DNA from: Verrucomicrobiota bacterium
GTDB lineage: Bacteria; Verrucomicrobiota; Verrucomicrobiia; Limisphaerales; JAFGQR01
Direction: 5' to 3'
Length of the DNA: 64,000 bases
Assembly: GCA_016935555.1 (NCBI GenBank)
Contig: JAFGQR010000106.1
Location: 57,177-121,176 of the forward strand
Shown here: positions 17,374-26,180 of the stretch, piece by piece
Numbering within the stretch: position 1 is the stretch's first letter
How the letters are laid out: every line of letters begins with the position of its first letter
The notes under the pieces: generated by a model
The model's database searches: none
Seen by the model: only the letters and a program-made list of their open reading frames with translations
What the model was told of the DNA's origin: nothing
Program-made: the position numbers and the translations under genes

Positions 17374-18177
17374 TCAGGCGGACGCCTCCGGGGGCGCCGA
17401 GGGCGTCTCCGGGGAGGCCTCGGCACCGGGGGCAGGTGCCGGAGGGGCTTCCTCGGTTTTCGGGACGAGTTTGAAGGCCATGCCTCGGCTGCGGTAGATG
17501 TCCTCACGCAGCCGCAGGCTTTGGAGGGCGGACATGGTGGCCTTGACGACGTTGGCGGCGTTCTTCGAGCCGAGGGACTTGCTCAAGACGTTGCGCACGC
17601 CTGCGGACTCCAGAACAGCCCGCACGGTTTTGCCGGCGATGACGCCGGTGCCTTCGGAGGCGGGGCGCAGCAGCACCTGCGCGCCGCAGTAGCGGGTTTG
17701 GACCTCGTGGGGGATGGTGCCTTCCTTGAGGCAGACCCGGACCATGTGATGGCGGGCGATATCGTTGCCTTTGCGGATGGCCTCGGCCACTTCGCCGGCC
17801 TTGCCCAGGCCGACGCCGACGTTGCCTTGCCGGTCGCCGACGACCACCAGCGCGCTGAAACTGAAGCGGCGGCCGCCTTTGACGACCTTGGCGGAGCGGT
17901 TGATGAACACGACTTTCTCGGACAACTGCGGCCCCGCATCGGCGTCCGCCCTCATGAAATCCGTCCCGCCCTCGCCCCCCGGCCCGCCGCGCCGGCCGCG
18001 CCGGCCGCGCCCGCCGCCGCGCATGCCGCCCGGGCCGCCCCGGCCGCCGGGGCCGCGCCGGATGAATCCGCGGGTATCGTCCTCTGGGGCGGCGGTTTCG
18101 CCGGGGGCTGTCTCTGGCGGCCGCGGTTCCTCGATGGGACCGCCTCTCAGATCAGTATCGTTGGTGGATTCGGACAC
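17374..18177 (-). CDS. rpsE: 30S ribosomal protein S5 with RGG-rich N-terminal extension
   Basis: Small-subunit protein involved in decoding accuracy. The canonical S5 core runs from about residue 85 ([20 protein letters not shown]) through [14 protein letters not shown]-like [19 protein letters not shown]. The protein has 267 residues against a usual 165-175. The N-terminal ~85 residues are acidic, then Gly/Arg-rich with RGG-like repeats ([20 protein letters not shown]), resembling RNA-binding RGG boxes; the C-terminus has a Pro/Ala tail. The continuous frame and start close to rplR (20 bases) support the long form. Confidence 0.93.
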   Translation of the reverse strand: MSESTNDTDLRGGPIEEPRPPETAPGETAAPEDDTRGFIRRGPGGRGGPGGMRGGGRGRRGRRGGPGGEGGTDFMRADADAGPQLSEKVVFINRSAKVVKGGRRFSFSALVVVGDRQGNVGVGLGKAGEVAEAIRKGNDIARHHMVRVCLKEGTIPHEVQTRYCGAQVLLRPASEGTGVIAGKTVRAVLESAGVRNVLSKSLGSKNAANVVKATMSALQSLRLREDIYRSRGMAFKLVPKTEEAPPAPAPGAEASPETPSAPPEASA

Positions 18178-18197
18178 GATGGTTTCTCCTGGTTGAA

Positions 18198-18563
18198 TTA
18201 GAACTGAAGTCCGCCTTCGCGGGCGGCGTCGGCGAGCGCCTTGACTTTGCCGTGGTATTGGGCGCCTCCGCGGTCGAACACGACGCGGGAGATGCCCTGG
18301 GCCTTGGCGGCCTCGGCGGCCAGCGCGCCGATGCGCTTGGCGCCGGGGATGTTGGCCGCGAGCCGGTCCCGATCCGCCACCTTTGTGGCGCGCGTCGACG
18401 TCGAGGCCAGGGTGCGGCCCGCCGCGTCGTCGATGAATTGGACATAAATGTTCTGGTTGGTGAACCGGACGCTCATGCGGGGCCGCGCCGCCGTGCCCGC
18501 CACCTTCTTCCGGATGCGCAAACGGCGCAGTTTTGCGAGACGATGTTTTTTCTGGGTCAGCAT
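18198..18563 (-). CDS. rplR: 50S ribosomal protein L18
   Basis: 5S rRNA-binding protein, 121 residues, normal. [18 protein letters not shown] and [20 protein letters not shown] are characteristic. Follows rplF by 45 bases. Confidence 0.97.
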   Translation of the reverse strand: MLTQKKHRLAKLRRLRIRKKVAGTAARPRMSVRFTNQNIYVQFIDDAAGRTLASTSTRATKVADRDRLAANIPGAKRIGALAAEAAKAQGISRVVFDRGGAQYHGKVKALADAAREGGLQF

Positions 18564-18608
18564 AGACTGGGCGCCATGGGGGTTGTCATGGGGAGGGGGG
18601 ATGTTAGG

Positions 18609-19145
18609 TTACTGGACGGTTTTGCCTTCCTTGCGGATGACATGTTCGCCGACGTAGCGGACCCCCTTGCCTTTGTAGGGTTCGGGCGGGTAGAAACTGC
18701 GCAACTCCGCGGCAACACGCCCGACGAGTTGCCTGTCGGGACCTTCGACGGTGATCCGGGTATTGTCCTCGACCGTGACCTTGATGGTATCGGGGATGGG
18801 GTAGGTGATGGGGTGGGAGAAGCCGAGGTTCATGGTGACGGCTTTGCCTTGGACGGCGGCCTTGAAGCCGACACCCTGGATTTCGAGCTTTTTGACATAG
18901 CCGTCGCTGACGCCGCGGACCATGTTCTGGATGAGGGCCCGGCTCAGGCCATGGAGGGCCTTATGGCGGTTGGTGTTGCCGTCGCGGGACACGACCACGC
19001 GACCCTCGCCCAGCGCGGCGGCGGTGCCGGCGGGCAGGTTGAAATCGAGCTTGCCTTTGGGGCCTTCGACGGCCACGCGCTGCCCCTGGATGTTCACCTT
19101 GACTTTGGGGGGGATGGCGACGGGGAGGTTGCCGATTCGTGACAT
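18609..19145 (-). CDS. rplF: 50S ribosomal protein L6
   Basis: Large-subunit protein near the factor-binding site, 178 residues, normal. MSRIGNLPVAIPPKVKV at the start and the C-terminal signature PPEPYKGKGVRYVGEHVIRK are typical. 24 bases after rpsH. Confidence 0.97.
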   Translation of the reverse strand: MSRIGNLPVAIPPKVKVNIQGQRVAVEGPKGKLDFNLPAGTAAALGEGRVVVSRDGNTNRHKALHGLSRALIQNMVRGVSDGYVKKLEIQGVGFKAAVQGKAVTMNLGFSHPITYPIPDTIKVTVEDNTRITVEGPDRQLVGRVAAELRSFYPPEPYKGKGVRYVGEHVIRKEGKTVQ

Positions 19146-19169
19146 AGGCGGTGGGGAGGGGGCTGAAGG

Positions 19170-19556
19170 TTACCAGACGTGGCAAAGAACTTCGCCGCCC
19201 AGGTTTTGTTTGCGGGCCTGCGAGGCGGTCATGACCCCCTGCGACGTGGACAGGATGGCGATGCCGAGACCGCCGCGGACGCGCGGGGCGTCGGTGGCGG
19301 CGACGTAATGCCGGAGGCCGGGCCGGCTGATACGGCGGAGGCCTTCGATGACGGCTCGTTGCCCGTCGTATTTGAGTTTGATTTTCAGGTTCTTCCTGGG
19401 CTGGTCCTCGGTTTCGATCTCGCCGAGGTAGCCTTCGGACTTCAGGATCTGGGCGATGCGCTCTTTGAGTCGCGAGTGGGGCACGACGACGGCGGGTTGG
19501 CGCGCCTTGAGGCCGTTGCGGATGCGGGTCAACAGGTCGGCGATGGGGTCGGTCAT
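19170..19556 (-). CDS. rpsH: 30S ribosomal protein S8
   Basis: Central-domain 16S rRNA-binding protein and, in E. coli, the translational repressor of the spc operon. 128 residues. MTDPIADLLTRIRNGLKA and the C-terminal GLGIAILSTSQGVMT / GGEVLCHVW are diagnostic. 4 bases after rpsN. Confidence 0.97.
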   Translation of the reverse strand: MTDPIADLLTRIRNGLKARQPAVVVPHSRLKERIAQILKSEGYLGEIETEDQPRKNLKIKLKYDGQRAVIEGLRRISRPGLRHYVAATDAPRVRGGLGIAILSTSQGVMTASQARKQNLGGEVLCHVW

Positions 19557-19560
19557 AGGC

Positions 19561-19830
19561 TTACCAGCTGGCTTTGGTGACTCCGGGAATCAGTCCCGCC
19601 AGCGCGTCTTCGCGGAAGGTGAGGCGGGAGCAGGCGAACTTGCGGATGTACGAGTGGCGGCGTCCGGTCTTGCGGCACCGGTTGACCACGCGCACCGGGC
19701 TCGCGTCGCGCGGCAGCTTGGCCAGCCCGGCGTAGTCCTTCTTCTTTTTCAGTTCGGCGCGCAGGGCCGCGTATTTCTTGACGGCGGCCATTTTGCGCTG
19801 GTTGCGTTGGATCCAAGACTTTTTGGCCAT
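19561..19830 (-). CDS. rpsN: 30S ribosomal protein S14 (zinc-independent type)
   Basis: Head protein of the small subunit. 89 residues, the longer form lacking the paired CxxC zinc ligands of the 61-residue type. RNRCRKTGR-like [20 protein letters not shown] and the end [11 protein letters not shown] match. 3 bases after rplE. Confidence 0.96.
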   Translation of the reverse strand: MAKKSWIQRNQRKMAAVKKYAALRAELKKKKDYAGLAKLPRDASPVRVVNRCRKTGRRHSYIRKFACSRLTFREDALAGLIPGVTKASW

Positions 19831-19833
19831 AGA

Positions 19834-20379
19834 TTACTTTCCTTCCGCGAAAGGGAATCCCATCAGTTTCAAAAGGTCCATCGCTTCCCCGTCGGTGGAG
19901 GCGCTGGTGACAAGCGTGATATCCATCCCTTGCTGCCGCTTGATCTTGTCCAGTTCGATCTCCGGGAAGACGGTCTGGTCGGTGATGCCCATCGAGTAAT
20001 TGCCGCGCCCGTCGAAGGACCGCGGGGACATGCCGCGGAAGTCGCGGATGCGGGGCAGGGCGGTGGCGATGAGGCGGTCGAAGAACTCGTACATGGCGTC
20101 CTGGCGGAGGGTGACGCGGCAGCCGATGGGCTGGTTCTGGCGGAGCTTGAAGTTGGCGACGCTTTTGCGGGAGAGGTTGACGACGGGCTTGCGGCCGGTG
20201 ATGATGGCGAGGTCCTTGGCGGCATCGTCGACGGCGCTTTTCTCGAGCGAGGCGCTGACGCCCATGTTGACGACGATCTTCTCGAGGCGCGGCACCTGGT
20301 GGGGGTTGGCGTAGCCGCGTTTCCGGAGCAGCGCCGGTTTGACTTCGTCGATGTATTTCTTGTAGAGCCTGCTGTTCAT
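19834..20379 (-). CDS. rplE: 50S ribosomal protein L5
   Basis: 5S rRNA-binding protein of the central protuberance, 181 residues. VPRLEKIVVNMGVSASLEKS, LSRKSVANFKLR and GRGNYSMGITDQTVFPEI are canonical. 13 bases after rplX. Confidence 0.97.
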   Translation of the reverse strand: MNSRLYKKYIDEVKPALLRKRGYANPHQVPRLEKIVVNMGVSASLEKSAVDDAAKDLAIITGRKPVVNLSRKSVANFKLRQNQPIGCRVTLRQDAMYEFFDRLIATALPRIRDFRGMSPRSFDGRGNYSMGITDQTVFPEIELDKIKRQQGMDITLVTSASTDGEAMDLLKLMGFPFAEGK

Positions 20380-20392
20380 GGCTTGCGCTCCT

Positions 20393-20683
20393 TCACGCCT
20401 GGCCCGCGCCGGCGGCGGCCCCGCGTTTGGCGGCCCGCGCGTCGTAGTCGGCCTTGAGCATGACGTTGGAGATGTGGATGGTGCCTTCGCGTTCGATGAT
20501 GGCGCCCTGCTGTTGGGTTTCGACCGAGCGCCCTTTTTTCATGTGGCGTTTGATCATCTTGAGGCCTTCGACGATGACGCGCTGTTTGGCGGGCTGGACT
20601 TCGAGGATCTTGCCGTGCTTGCCCTTTTCGGTGCCGGCGATGACCACGACGTCGTCGCCCTTTTTGACATGGAAACGTTGCAT
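20393..20683 (-). CDS. rplX: 50S ribosomal protein L24
   Basis: Early-assembly large-subunit protein with a KOW motif (KKGDDVVVIAGTEKGKHGKI) at residues 6-27. 96 residues, a little shorter than the usual 102-105. 5 bases after rplN. Confidence 0.96.
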   Translation of the reverse strand: MQRFHVKKGDDVVVIAGTEKGKHGKILEVQPAKQRVIVEGLKMIKRHMKKGRSVETQQQGAIIEREGTIHISNVMLKADYDARAAKRGAAAGAGQA

Positions 20684-20688
20684 GGGAC

Positions 20689-21054
20689 TCAGATGACTTC
20701 CGGGGCGAGGGAGATGATTTTCATGAATTTCTTCTCGCGCAATTCCCGCGCGACCGGTCCGAAGATGCGGGTGCCCTTGGGGTTGTGGTCGTCGTCGATG
20801 ATGACGACGGCATTGGAGTCAAAGCGCAGGGCCGAACCGTCGTTGCGGCGGATGGTGTTGCGGGTGCGCACCACGACGGCGGTGACGACGTCGCCTTTCT
20901 TGACGGTGCCGTCGGGGGTGGCTTCCTTGATGTGGGCTTTGATGATGTCGCCGATGCGGGCGTAGCGCTGGTTGCGTCCGAGGACGCCGATGGTCGCCGC
21001 CCGTTTGGCGCCGGTGTTGTCGGCCACATCGAGGATGGATCGAACCTGTAACAT
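20689..21054 (-). CDS. rplN: 50S ribosomal protein L14
   Basis: Large-subunit interface protein, 121 residues, normal. [38 protein letters not shown] and [13 protein letters not shown] are typical. AGGAAG lies just upstream of the start as a likely ribosome-binding site. Confidence 0.97.
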   Translation of the reverse strand: MLQVRSILDVADNTGAKRAATIGVLGRNQRYARIGDIIKAHIKEATPDGTVKKGDVVTAVVVRTRNTIRRNDGSALRFDSNAVVIIDDDHNPKGTRIFGPVARELREKKFMKIISLAPEVI

Positions 21055-21066
21055 AACATGTCTTCC

Positions 21067-21363
21067 TTACTTGGCCGCGGCGACGTTCTCGGCGTTGCGG
21101 TCGATGATTTCCACCAGCCGCCACCGCTTCAGCTTGGAGAGGGGGCGGCTTTCGACAATGCGCACGCGATCGCCGGGTCTGGCTTCGCCTTTGTCGTCGT
21201 GCACATAGAACTTCTTGTAGGCGTTGACAACCTTGCGGAACCTCGGGTGGGCGAAGCGGCGGCGCACCTGGACCACAATGGTCTTGGGCATCTTGCTGGG
21301 AAGCACTTCGCCGATGCGCTCCTTGCGATGACCGCGGTCGGGATGGGGGGTGGATTCGGGCAT
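21067..21363 (-). CDS. rpsQ: 30S ribosomal protein S17
   Basis: 16S rRNA-binding OB-fold protein, 98 residues against a usual 80-88; the extra residues are the N-terminal MPESTPHPDRGHRKE. Core: RIGEVLPSKMPKTIVVQVRR and DRVRIVESRPLSKLKRWRLV. 10 bases after rpmC. Confidence 0.96.
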   Translation of the reverse strand: MPESTPHPDRGHRKERIGEVLPSKMPKTIVVQVRRRFAHPRFRKVVNAYKKFYVHDDKGEARPGDRVRIVESRPLSKLKRWRLVEIIDRNAENVAAAK

Positions 21364-21373
21364 AAGCGGTGCC

Positions 21374-21580
21374 TCAGGCGGCTGAGTTGCGGTGTTTTGA
21401 AATTTGGGTTTCCACGCGGGCGATGTCCCGGCGCAGGATGCGCAGGCGGGCGGGTTTTTCCAGCTGGCTGCTGGCCTGCTGGAGCCGGAGATTGAACATC
21501 TCCTGCCTCAGATCCCGGCTTTTGGCCTGCAATTCGACCACGGTCATCTCCGACAGCAGTTTGCGTTCTTCGGGTTTCAT
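21374..21580 (-). CDS. rpmC: 50S ribosomal protein L29
   Basis: Small helical protein at the peptide exit tunnel, part of the trigger-factor/SRP docking site. 68 residues. VVELQAKSRDLRQEMFNLRL and LRILRRDIARVETQI fit the two-helix family pattern. 12 bases after rplP. Confidence 0.95.
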   Translation of the reverse strand: MKPEERKLLSEMTVVELQAKSRDLRQEMFNLRLQQASSQLEKPARLRILRRDIARVETQISKHRNSAA

Positions 21581-21592
21581 GGGGGCGGGCGG

Positions 21593-22012
21593 TCAGGTGA
21601 TCTTATGACGGGAGATGAACCGGGTGCGGAGGGACAGTTTGGTGGCGGCGAGGCGCATGCATTCGCGGGCGCTGGCTTCGGGCACGCCATCGACCTCGAA
21701 CAGGATGGTGGCGGGCTTGACGACGGCCACCCAGCTTTCCAGGGGGCCTTTGCCTTTGCCCATGCGGGTTTCGAGGGGTTTCTTGGTGAACGATTTCTGC
21801 GGGAAAACCCGGATCCACATCTTGCCACGCCGCTTCATGTGGCGCGTGATCGCGACGCGGGCGGCTTCGATCTCCTTGGTGTCCATCCAGCCGCGCTCCA
21901 GGCACTGGAGGCCGTATTCGCCAAAGGCCACCGTGTTGCCGCGCGTGGCCGTGCCGGCGCGGCTTCCCCGCTGCATTTTTCGATACTTGACTCGTTCGGG
22001 CATCAACGGCAT
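21593..22012 (-). CDS. rplP: 50S ribosomal protein L16
   Basis: Protein near the A-site tRNA elbow, 139 residues, normal. [40 protein letters not shown] and [16 protein letters not shown] are canonical, including the Arg that is hydroxylated in some bacteria. 15 bases after rpsC. Confidence 0.97.
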   Translation of the reverse strand: MPLMPERVKYRKMQRGSRAGTATRGNTVAFGEYGLQCLERGWMDTKEIEAARVAITRHMKRRGKMWIRVFPQKSFTKKPLETRMGKGKGPLESWVAVVKPATILFEVDGVPEASARECMRLAATKLSLRTRFISRHKIT

Positions 22013-22027
22013 AGGGCATTCCTCCGG

Positions 22028-22699
22028 CTACACGGTGTTCAGGGTAATCGTCTCGGCCGGTTTGGCCTTTTCGGGTTTGGTGTCGCCTTTGCAGACCCAG
22101 CATTTCACGCCCAGTTTCCCGTAGAGGGTCCGCGCCTCGGCAAAACCGTAATCGATGTTTGCCCGCAGGGTGTGCAGCGGCACACGCCCCTGGTGGTACA
22201 TCTCCACCCGCGCCAGCTCCGCCCCTCCCAGGCGGCCTCCGCACCGGATCTTGATGCCTTCGGCGCCAAAATCCTTGGCGATCTGGATCGCCTTTTTCAT
22301 CGCGCGCCGGAACGACACCCGCCGTTCGAGCTGCAGGGCCACGTTTTCGGCGATGAGCTGCGCGTCAATTTCGGGATGCTTGATTTCCAGGATGTCGACG
22401 TAAATCTCCTTGCCGGTCATCTTGCTCAACTCTTCCTTGAGCCGGTCGATCTCGGCTCCCTTCCGGCCAATCACCACGCCGGGGCGCGCGGTCATGATCG
22501 TGATCCGGCAGCGGGTGGCCGCCCGTTCCACCAGGATCCGCGGCACGCTCGCGCTCTCCAGCTTCTTCTTGAGCAGCTCGCGAATCTCCCGGTCCTCGGC
22601 CAGCAGACGCCCGAAATCCTTCTTCTCCGCATACCATTTCGAGCGCCAGTCTCTGTTGACGGCGACGCGCAGGCCCACTGGATTGGTTTTTTGTCCCAT
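22028..22699 (-). CDS. rpsC: 30S ribosomal protein S3
   Basis: mRNA-entry protein with helicase role, 223 residues. MGQKTNPVGLRVAVNRDWRS at the start, a type II KH domain (VVIGRKGAEIDRLKEELSK) and the C-terminal GRLGGAELARVEMYHQGRVP are diagnostic. 6 bases after rplV. Confidence 0.98.
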   Translation of the reverse strand: MGQKTNPVGLRVAVNRDWRSKWYAEKKDFGRLLAEDREIRELLKKKLESASVPRILVERAATRCRITIMTARPGVVIGRKGAEIDRLKEELSKMTGKEIYVDILEIKHPEIDAQLIAENVALQLERRVSFRRAMKKAIQIAKDFGAEGIKIRCGGRLGGAELARVEMYHQGRVPLHTLRANIDYGFAEARTLYGKLGVKCWVCKGDTKPEKAKPAETITLNTV

Positions 22700-22705
22700 A
22701 ACGCG

Positions 22706-23047
22706 TTAGTGTTGCGGCTTGTCGGAGACGACGATTTTGACGTGGCACCGCCGTTTGAGGATGGGGCCGGCGGAGCCGCGGGCTTTGGGGGTGAAGCGTT
22801 TGAGGGTCATGCCGGTTTGGGCGACGGCTTCGAGCACCACGAGGTCTTTGAGCTTGGCGGAGTGGTTGTTCTCCGCGTTGGCGATGGCGCTTTTGAGGGT
22901 TTTGACCACGTAGCGGGCGGATTTCCGGGGCACGGCGGTGAGGGCGGCCTGGGCGTGGGCGGCGGGGAGGCCCTGGATTTGGCGCACCACCTCGCGCACT
23001 TTCTGCGCGGACATGGGGATATTTTTGGTTATCGCTTGGGTCCTCAT
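22706..23047 (-). CDS. rplV: 50S ribosomal protein L22
   Basis: Exit-tunnel constriction protein, 113 residues. MSAQKVREVVRQIQGLP, TLKSAIANAENNHSA and RAKGRA-like FTPKARGSAGPILKRRCHVK are typical. 13 bases after rpsS. Confidence 0.97.
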   Translation of the reverse strand: MRTQAITKNIPMSAQKVREVVRQIQGLPAAHAQAALTAVPRKSARYVVKTLKSAIANAENNHSAKLKDLVVLEAVAQTGMTLKRFTPKARGSAGPILKRRCHVKIVVSDKPQH

Positions 23048-23060
23048 GGGGGTGGCTGGG

Positions 23061-23342
23061 TTACTTGGCTTCAGCTTTGGCGGTGTGGGCGCCGTGCTTG
23101 CGGAAGGTGCGGGTGAGGGAGAACTCGCCGAGGCGGTGGCCGACCATATTCTCGGTGACGAACACCGGGTTGAAGACCTTGCCGTTGTGCACGTTGAATG
23201 TCAGGCCGACAAAATCCGGGGTGATCACCGAGCGGCGCGACCACGTCTTGATCGGCACCTTCGACTTAGTGTCCCTGGCTTTGATGATTTTCTCGAGCAG
23301 ATGACCGTCGACGAACGGCCCTTTTTTGATCGATCGTGCCAT
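23061..23342 (-). CDS. rpsS: 30S ribosomal protein S19
   Basis: Head protein, 93 residues, normal. [39 protein letters not shown] and [17 protein letters not shown] are canonical. 12 bases after rplB. Confidence 0.98.
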   Translation of the reverse strand: MARSIKKGPFVDGHLLEKIIKARDTKSKVPIKTWSRRSVITPDFVGLTFNVHNGKVFNPVFVTENMVGHRLGEFSLTRTFRKHGAHTAKAEAK

Positions 23343-23354
23343 AAATAGAAATGA

Positions 23355-24209
23355 TTATTTGAGTTTCATGGGGCGGCCGTCGCGCCGCACCACGATGAAC
23401 CGGTTCGAGTGTTTCCGGCGGACCCGCGTGCGGTAGCCTTTGGCCAGCACGCCCCATGGCGAGGTGAGCTGCTGCCAGCCGCCCCCGCCTTTGGACTTGC
23501 CGGCTCCGCCGCCGTTGGGATGGTCAACCGGGTTGCGGGCGACGCCGCGCGGGATCATGCGGATGCCGCGATGGCGCGACCGTCCGGCTTTGCCGAGGAT
23601 GATGTTTTCGTGTTCGATGTTGCCGACCTGGCCGACGGTGGCAAAGCATTGCTCGTGGATCTTGCGGATTTCGCCCGACGGCAGCCGGATTTGGGCATAG
23701 CCTTCGTCGCGCGACATGAGCGTGGCGGCGCTGCCGGCGCTGCGGACGATCTGGCCGCCGCGGCCCGGAGTCAGTTCGATGTTATGGATGGGCAGGCCGA
23801 CGGGGATGGCGCTGAGCGGCAGGCAATTGCCGACTTCCGGCGGTGCGGTGGCGCCGCTGTTGACCTTGGCCCCCACCTTCAGGCCGTGCGGCGCCACAAT
23901 GTAGCGTTTCTCGCCGTCGGCATATTGCAGCAGCGCCAGCCGCGCCGACCGCATCGGATCATACTCGATCGCAATGACCTTCGCCTCCACTCCGCGCTTG
24001 TTCCGCCGGAAATCCACATGGCGGATCTTCTGCTTGTGGCCGCCCCCGATGCCGCGAGCGGTGACGCGCCCGTAGGCGTTGCGGCCGCCGGTCTTCTTGC
24101 GGGTGAAGACGAGCTTCTTTTCGGGTTTCGGCTTGGTGAGATCCTCGAAGGACGCGACGGTGATGTAGCGTCGCGAGGGCGTGAGGGGTCGGAACGTTTT
24201 GACAGGCAT
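23355..24209 (-). CDS. rplB: 50S ribosomal protein L2
   Basis: Peptidyl-transferase-centre protein, 284 residues (usual 273-280). GGGHKQKIRHVDFRRNK, RSAGSAATLMSRDEGYAQIR and the conserved GVARNPVDHPNGGGAGKSKG with the functionally important His are all present. 12 bases after rplW. Confidence 0.98.
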   Translation of the reverse strand: MPVKTFRPLTPSRRYITVASFEDLTKPKPEKKLVFTRKKTGGRNAYGRVTARGIGGGHKQKIRHVDFRRNKRGVEAKVIAIEYDPMRSARLALLQYADGEKRYIVAPHGLKVGAKVNSGATAPPEVGNCLPLSAIPVGLPIHNIELTPGRGGQIVRSAGSAATLMSRDEGYAQIRLPSGEIRKIHEQCFATVGQVGNIEHENIILGKAGRSRHRGIRMIPRGVARNPVDHPNGGGAGKSKGGGGWQQLTSPWGVLAKGYRTRVRRKHSNRFIVVRRDGRPMKLK

Positions 24210-24221
24210 AACCGGAAGGGG

Positions 24222-24503
24222 TTAGGTGAGCACGATTCTGTCGCCTTTCTTGAGGGTCACCACGGCCTTTTTCCAGTTTGCCGACCGGCCCTGATCGGGG
24301 CGGCGCTGGCGGCGGACCTTGCCATGCATGTTCATGGTGTTGACGCGGGTGACCTTGACTTTGAAGATTTCCTCCACGGCGCGCTTGATTTCGAGCTTGT
24401 TCGCCCGGGTATCGGCCACGACCGTGTATTGGTTCAGAAGTTCGCCCTGCCGGGTCCCCTTCTCCGTCAGACGCGCCGTTTTGATGATTTCAAACACATT
24501 CAT
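24222..24503 (-). CDS. rplW: 50S ribosomal protein L23
   Basis: Exit-site protein that docks trigger factor and SRP, 93 residues. TARLTEKGTRQGELLNQYTV, ANKLEIKRAVEEIFKVKVTR and the flexible MHGKVRRQRRPDQGR loop fit the family. 4 bases after rplD. Confidence 0.96.
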   Translation of the reverse strand: MNVFEIIKTARLTEKGTRQGELLNQYTVVADTRANKLEIKRAVEEIFKVKVTRVNTMNMHGKVRRQRRPDQGRSANWKKAVVTLKKGDRIVLT

Positions 24504-24507
24504 CGGA

Positions 24508-25131
24508 TCAGTCCTTCAATCGGGCTTCGAGTTTTTCGAATGCGGCGCGGGTGAACAGGAGTTTGTCGGGGCGCAGCACCTGGTAGGTGTTGAGGGCGTC
24601 GCTGGTGGTCAGCTCGACCGCGCCGACATTGCGGCTGGCCAACTGGAGATTGCGGTCGGGGTCGGCGGTCACGACCAGCGCGGAGCCGGTGCAGCCGATG
24701 TTTCTGAGCACGTCGAGGAACGCGCGGGTTTTGGGGCTGTCGAGTTTCAAGGCGTCGACCAGGATCACATCGCCGGCCTTCAGCCGCTCGGTCATGGCCT
24801 TGCGCAACGCCAGTTGGCGGGTCTTCCTGGTGGTCGTCTTGCCGAAATCGCGCGGCTTCGGCCCGAACACCACGCCTCCTCCCGCCCACAGCGGCGAACG
24901 AAACGAGCCGGCCCGAGCGCGTCCGGTGCCTTTCTGGCGCCAGGGTTTTTTGTTGGTGCCGGCCACTTCGCCCACGGTCTTGGTGCAGGCGGTGCCCATG
25001 CGCTGGTTGGCCTGGTAGGCGACCACGACGTCATGGACGGCCTGGGTGCCCTTGCCGCCCTCGACGAGCGGGAACTGCACGGTCCATTCGCCCTGGTCCC
25101 GGCCGGTGATGTCTTTGAGCGACAGCTTCAT
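24508..25131 (-). CDS. rplD: 50S ribosomal protein L4
   Basis: Exit-tunnel protein, in E. coli also the autogenous repressor of the S10 operon. 207 residues. KPWRQKGTGRARAGSFRSPL and VVFGPKPRDF are the diagnostic tunnel-loop motifs. 9 bases after rplC. Confidence 0.97.
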   Translation of the reverse strand: MKLSLKDITGRDQGEWTVQFPLVEGGKGTQAVHDVVVAYQANQRMGTACTKTVGEVAGTNKKPWRQKGTGRARAGSFRSPLWAGGGVVFGPKPRDFGKTTTRKTRQLALRKAMTERLKAGDVILVDALKLDSPKTRAFLDVLRNIGCTGSALVVTADPDRNLQLASRNVGAVELTTSDALNTYQVLRPDKLLFTRAAFEKLEARLKD

Positions 25132-25140
25132 AGGGATACC

Positions 25141-25848
25141 TTACTTGGCCGGAGCGCCGGCTTTCTTGGCGCCTTTGCCTTTCTCGGGTTGTTTGGCAAC
25201 ACGTTTGACGGTGCCCTTGGGCATTTTCTTGGACTCGCGAAGGACCACGAAGTCGCCTTTGGCGCCCGGGATTGCGCCCTTGATCAACAGGACGTTGTCC
25301 CCGCTGCGAACCTGGATGACTTCAAGGTTTTGCACGGTGCGCCGCACCTGGCCCAGGTGGCCCGGCATTTTCATGCCGCGCTGGACGGTGCCCGGGAAGA
25401 GGCGGCACCCGATGGCGCCGGAACGCCGATGCCAGCCCTTGGCGCCGTGGGTGAGGTCGCCTCCGCCAAAGCGGTGGCGCCGGACGACGCCTTCAAAACC
25501 GTGGCCTTTGGTGACGCCGATCGCGTCCACGAAATCCCCGGCGGCGAACAGGTCGGGTCCGACCACGTCGCCCGGCTTGACGTCCTTGGAGAAGTTGCGG
25601 AACTCGGTGACGCGTCTGACGGGGAGGGCGTTGTGTTTTTTGAAATGGCCCAGCAACGGTTTGGGAACGCGCTGTTCCTTCTGGTCCATCAGGCCCAACT
25701 GCACCGCCCGGTAGCCGTCCCTCTCCATCGTCTTGCATTGGATGACGCGGTTGGGCCCGGCAAGAACCACGGTGACCGGGATGCAATTGCCGACGGCGTC
25801 ATAGACGCGCGTCTGGCCCAGCTTTTTTCCAAGAAGTCCGACGGGCAT
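25141..25848 (-). CDS. rplC: 50S ribosomal protein L3
   Basis: Early-assembly protein whose loop reaches the peptidyl-transferase centre. 235 residues, about 25 over the usual length, the excess being a Lys/Ala-rich tail (GKGAKKAGAPAK). The modified-Gln region GCRLFPGTVQRGMKMPGHLG is intact. 4 bases after rpsJ. Confidence 0.97.
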   Translation of the reverse strand: MPVGLLGKKLGQTRVYDAVGNCIPVTVVLAGPNRVIQCKTMERDGYRAVQLGLMDQKEQRVPKPLLGHFKKHNALPVRRVTEFRNFSKDVKPGDVVGPDLFAAGDFVDAIGVTKGHGFEGVVRRHRFGGGDLTHGAKGWHRRSGAIGCRLFPGTVQRGMKMPGHLGQVRRTVQNLEVIQVRSGDNVLLIKGAIPGAKGDFVVLRESKKMPKGTVKRVAKQPEKGKGAKKAGAPAK

Positions 25849-25852
25849 ACGT

Positions 25853-26161
25853 TTAGATTTTGATGGTGATGTCCACGCCGGCGGGCAGGTTGAGCTTCTT
25901 GAGTTCGTCCACCGTGCGGGCGGTCGGCTCGATGATGTCGAGGAGGCGCTTGTGCGTGCGCTGCTCGAAGGTTTCCTGCGATTTCTTGTCCGCGTGGGGG
26001 GACCGCTGCATGGTGAAGCGCTCGATGCGGGTGGGCAGCGGGATCGGGCCGGCCACGCGCGCCCCGGTGCGTTTCACGGTTTCCACGATGTCGAGCACCG
26101 AGGCGTCGATGACCCGGTGGTCAAAGGCCTTCAGTCGTATGCGAATCCGTTGTCCAGCCAT
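25853..26161 (-). CDS. rpsJ: 30S ribosomal protein S10
   Basis: Head protein, also NusE in transcription antitermination. I start it at ATG 26161 ([19 protein letters not shown]), which gives the standard 102 residues; the track's longer start adds 62 residues with no family counterpart and overlaps fus[21 protein letters not shown] and the end [10 protein letters not shown] are typical. It follows fusA by 19 bases, so the usual tuf gene between them is absent. Confidence 0.97.
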   Translation of the reverse strand: MAGQRIRIRLKAFDHRVIDASVLDIVETVKRTGARVAGPIPLPTRIERFTMQRSPHADKKSQETFEQRTHKRLLDIIEPTARTVDELKKLNLPAGVDITIKI

Positions 26162-26180
26162 AAAAAGAACAGGGTCAGGA

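Noticed and set aside
21404-23116. 570-residue plus ORF opposite rpmC-rplV
   Set aside because: Runs through several unambiguous ribosomal protein genes on the other strand.
26162-26180. Possible tuf remnant between fusA and rpsJ
   Set aside because: Only 19 bases; no EF-Tu sequence.
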